Source of the DNA: DATGKD01 sp035294855
GTDB lineage: Bacteria > Actinomycetota > Acidimicrobiia > Acidimicrobiales > UBA8190
Direction: 5' to 3'
DNA length: 6,561 bases
Assembly: GCA_035294855.1 (NCBI GenBank)
Contig: DATGKD010000095.1
Span: forward strand, 1 to 6,561
The notes beneath the pieces were generated by a model that saw only the letters and a list, made by a program, of their open reading frames with translations, did no database searches and was not told the DNA's origin. The position numbers and the translations under genes are program-made. Shown here piece after piece: positions 5,445-6,561 of this stretch. Positions within the stretch are counted from its first letter, which is position 1; each line of letters begins with the position of its first letter.

Positions 5445-6389
5445 ATGGCCCAGCTCCACAGGGGTTCGCCCCCTGCAGCTCGATCCTCTTGCGGCGCGTC
5501 CGCGCCCTCGACGGACCTCACCGCCCGAGAGCTGCGTGACTGGAGGGAGCGGAGCCTTGCTGTGGAGACCGGGGGTGCCCCACCGTGGCCCGAGCGACAG
5601 GCAGCCGAACTCGTCGACGCCATGGTCGACGCGTCCCTCGAGGGGACCCCGGACCAGGTGGACGCACCGGCGCGGGTGTGGGCTCGGACCAATGCATCGC
5701 TGGGGGTGCTCGCCCGGCGCCTCGGCGCGCTGCGCGCTGGGTTCGGCCAGCAACTCTCCGCCACGGACCCCACCACGCGAGCGCGCCTGGCAGCCGTCCG
5801 CGACGCCGTCGCCGTCGCGTGCACGGCAGAGTGGCTGGCGGGGCTCGGCCTGACGCGGATCGCTCCCGACGAAGTGGCGTCGAGGGTCGACGATGCCCGT
5901 CGCTTCGGTCCGGGCTGGCTTCGGCAAAGCCGGCACCTCCGAGAAGCCGGCGTCGCCGTTCTCGCCGGAGCGGCCGCGGCTGCGGCCGTGATCGCCCTCG
6001 CCACGTCGCCACACGGGTCGCGCGCCCACGTCCGAGCCCAAGGCGCGACCCCCCATCCGACACCAGCCCTGGTCCAACCGCCGGCTGGCGGTCACCGCGC
6101 GTTCACGGTCGTCGGAGCCGGTCGCCCGCCGACGACCGGGGGTCCTGCATCGGGGCGGGCGGCTCGGGGAGGTGGCGGCTCGTTTGCGAATGACGTCGGC
6201 ACGTCGGGCGCGTCGCCGCCGGTCCCGATTCCGACCTCGCCTCTGCCGGCGACGCTCCCAAGCGGGGTGCCCCTCCCTGGTCTGCCACTACCGTCGATCC
6301 CTTCGTTGCCGCTGGCTTCCTCCGCGATATCCGCGGTCGCGTCGCCGGTTCCGATATCGGCGCCCGGAGGAATTTCCCGCTCGGCGTAA
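5445..6389 (+). CDS. Unrecognised single-pass membrane protein with Pro-rich extracellular tail
   Basis: I do not recognise this 314-residue protein. Residues 23-150 look largely helical and soluble, with LTARELRDWRERS, WPERQAAELVDAMVDASLEG, VLARRLGALRAGFGQQL and a hydrophobic helix VAVACTAEWLAGLGL (122-136). An Arg-rich stretch, RRFGPGWLRQSRHLRE (152-167), precedes one transmembrane segment (about 168-187, rich in Ala, Val and Leu), which predicts the N-terminus inside and the C-terminus outside. The outer tail (188-314) is low-complexity Pro/Gly/Ser/Leu, with a run like PLPGLPLPSIPSLPL (277-291), suggesting a wall-spanning or flexible region. This topology (cytoplasmic helical domain, one helix, outer tail) is shared with membrane anti-sigma factors, among others, but no anti-sigma motif was found and no role is claimed. 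The gene is codirectional with the sulfotransferase 148 bp upstream. Residues 151-189 are encoded by the 117-bp segment repeated at the window's right edge. Confidence 0.72.
   Translation: MAQLHRGSPPAARSSCGASAPSTDLTARELRDWRERSLAVETGGAPPWPERQAAELVDAMVDASLEGTPDQVDAPARVWARTNASLGVLARRLGALRAGFGQQLSATDPTTRARLAAVRDAVAVACTAEWLAGLGLTRIAPDEVASRVDDARRFGPGWLRQSRHLREAGVAVLAGAAAAAAVIALATSPHGSRAHVRAQGATPHPTPALVQPPAGGHRAFTVVGAGRPPTTGGPASGRAARGGGGSFANDVGTSGASPPVPIPTSPLPATLPSGVPLPGLPLPSIPSLPLASSAISAVASPVPISAPGGISRSA
5896..6012 (+). repeat. 117-bp direct repeat, copy 1 (inside the membrane protein gene)
   Basis: The segment begins cccgtcgcttcggtccgggc and ends ctcgccacgtcgccac. It is identical, base for base, to 6445-6561. 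It encodes residues 151-189 of the membrane protein: the Arg-rich juxtamembrane stretch and the whole transmembrane segment. Just outside the left boundary the two copies differ (G at 5895 against C at 6444). It contains two inverted repeats, CTGGCTT/AAAGCCGG and CGGCCGC/GCGGCCG. Confidence 0.97.
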
Positions 6390-6444
6390 CCGCATCGAGC
6401 GATCGCCTTACGCTCCACGGACGCGGCGTTCGCTCGAGAAGAGC
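6390..6444. other. Spacer after the membrane protein stop
   Basis: These 55 bp lie between the TAA and the second repeat copy. They are open in the same frame as the gene but have no ATG, GTG or TTG in that frame, and no clear terminator was seen. They are the only sequence that separates the gene end from the duplicated segment. Confidence 0.5.
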
Positions 6445-6561
6445 CCCGTCGCTTCGGTCCGGGCTGGCTTCGGCAAAGCCGGCACCTCCGAGAAGCCGGC
6501 GTCGCCGTTCTCGCCGGAGCGGCCGCGGCTGCGGCCGTGATCGCCCTCGCCACGTCGCCAC
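6445..6561 (+). repeat. 117-bp direct repeat, copy 2 (partial duplicate at right edge)
   Basis: This is an exact copy of 5896-6012, displaced by 549 bp (183 codons), so it would encode the same juxtamembrane and transmembrane residues in the same frame. It lies beyond the stop at 6387-6389, with no in-frame start codon between, so as seen here it is a gene fragment rather than a gene. The match runs to the last base of the window, so its true length is unknown. Perfect identity at all codon positions means either a very recent duplication or an assembly artefact. Confidence 0.95.

Noticed and set aside
4190..6004. Long 604-codon open frame on the minus strand
   Set aside because: It lies antisense to the sulfotransferase and membrane protein genes, and its product is Arg/Ala/Pro/Gly-rich with no domain. 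It is the usual mirror frame of GC-rich coding DNA.
6092..6553. A minus-strand frame starting with the same 36 residues as the one at 6004 (MARAITAAAAAAP...)
   Set aside because: The shared N-terminus is only the reverse complement of the 117-bp direct repeat, not evidence of two paralogous genes.
5896..6561. Insertion sequence or transposon bounded by the direct repeats
   Set aside because: There are no terminal inverted repeats and no transposase between the copies; the interval is the tail of an ordinary gene plus 55 bp.

Overview
The window is very GC-rich (about 70% by eye) and its coding frames have mostly G or C in third codon positions. Together with secreted proteins that carry Arg-rich signal peptides and putative Ig, LamG-like and RCC1 domains, and a PAPS-type sulfotransferase, this suggests a high-GC actinobacterium. 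A poorly characterised lineage such as Acidimicrobiia is a reasonable guess; nothing here fixes the taxon. No rRNA, tRNA, CRISPR array or recognisable transposase was seen.

Layout. Positions 1-96 (minus) hold the first 32 codons of a family 2 glycosyltransferase that runs off the left edge. A gap of about 390 bp follows, with a possible leader hairpin. Then come two rightward genes for exported proteins: 483-1952, an EXORDIUM-like, possibly metallopeptidase-like protein with a HEYYE motif and a C-terminal putative Ig domain; and 2014-2892, a LamG/concanavalin-like jelly-roll protein. Convergent to them (4086-2965, minus) is a secreted seven-bladed RCC1-type beta-propeller. A 253-bp divergent spacer containing a small palindrome leads to a rightward sulfotransferase (4340-5296). 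Last is an unrecognised single-pass membrane protein with a Pro-rich outer tail (5445-6389).

The most unusual structure is at the right edge. The last 117 bases (6445-6561) are an exact copy of 5896-6012, which lies inside the last gene and encodes its transmembrane segment. The two copies are 549 bp apart, a multiple of three, so the second copy is in the same frame but lies beyond the stop codon and has no start codon of its own. It is either a very recent partial duplication (possibly the start of a tandem array) or an assembly artefact at a contig end.

Functionally the genes point to the cell surface: a glycosyltransferase, a sulfotransferase and three exported beta-rich proteins. A role in making or decorating surface polysaccharide or glycoprotein is an inference from context. 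No defence, mobile or secondary-metabolite system could be supported.
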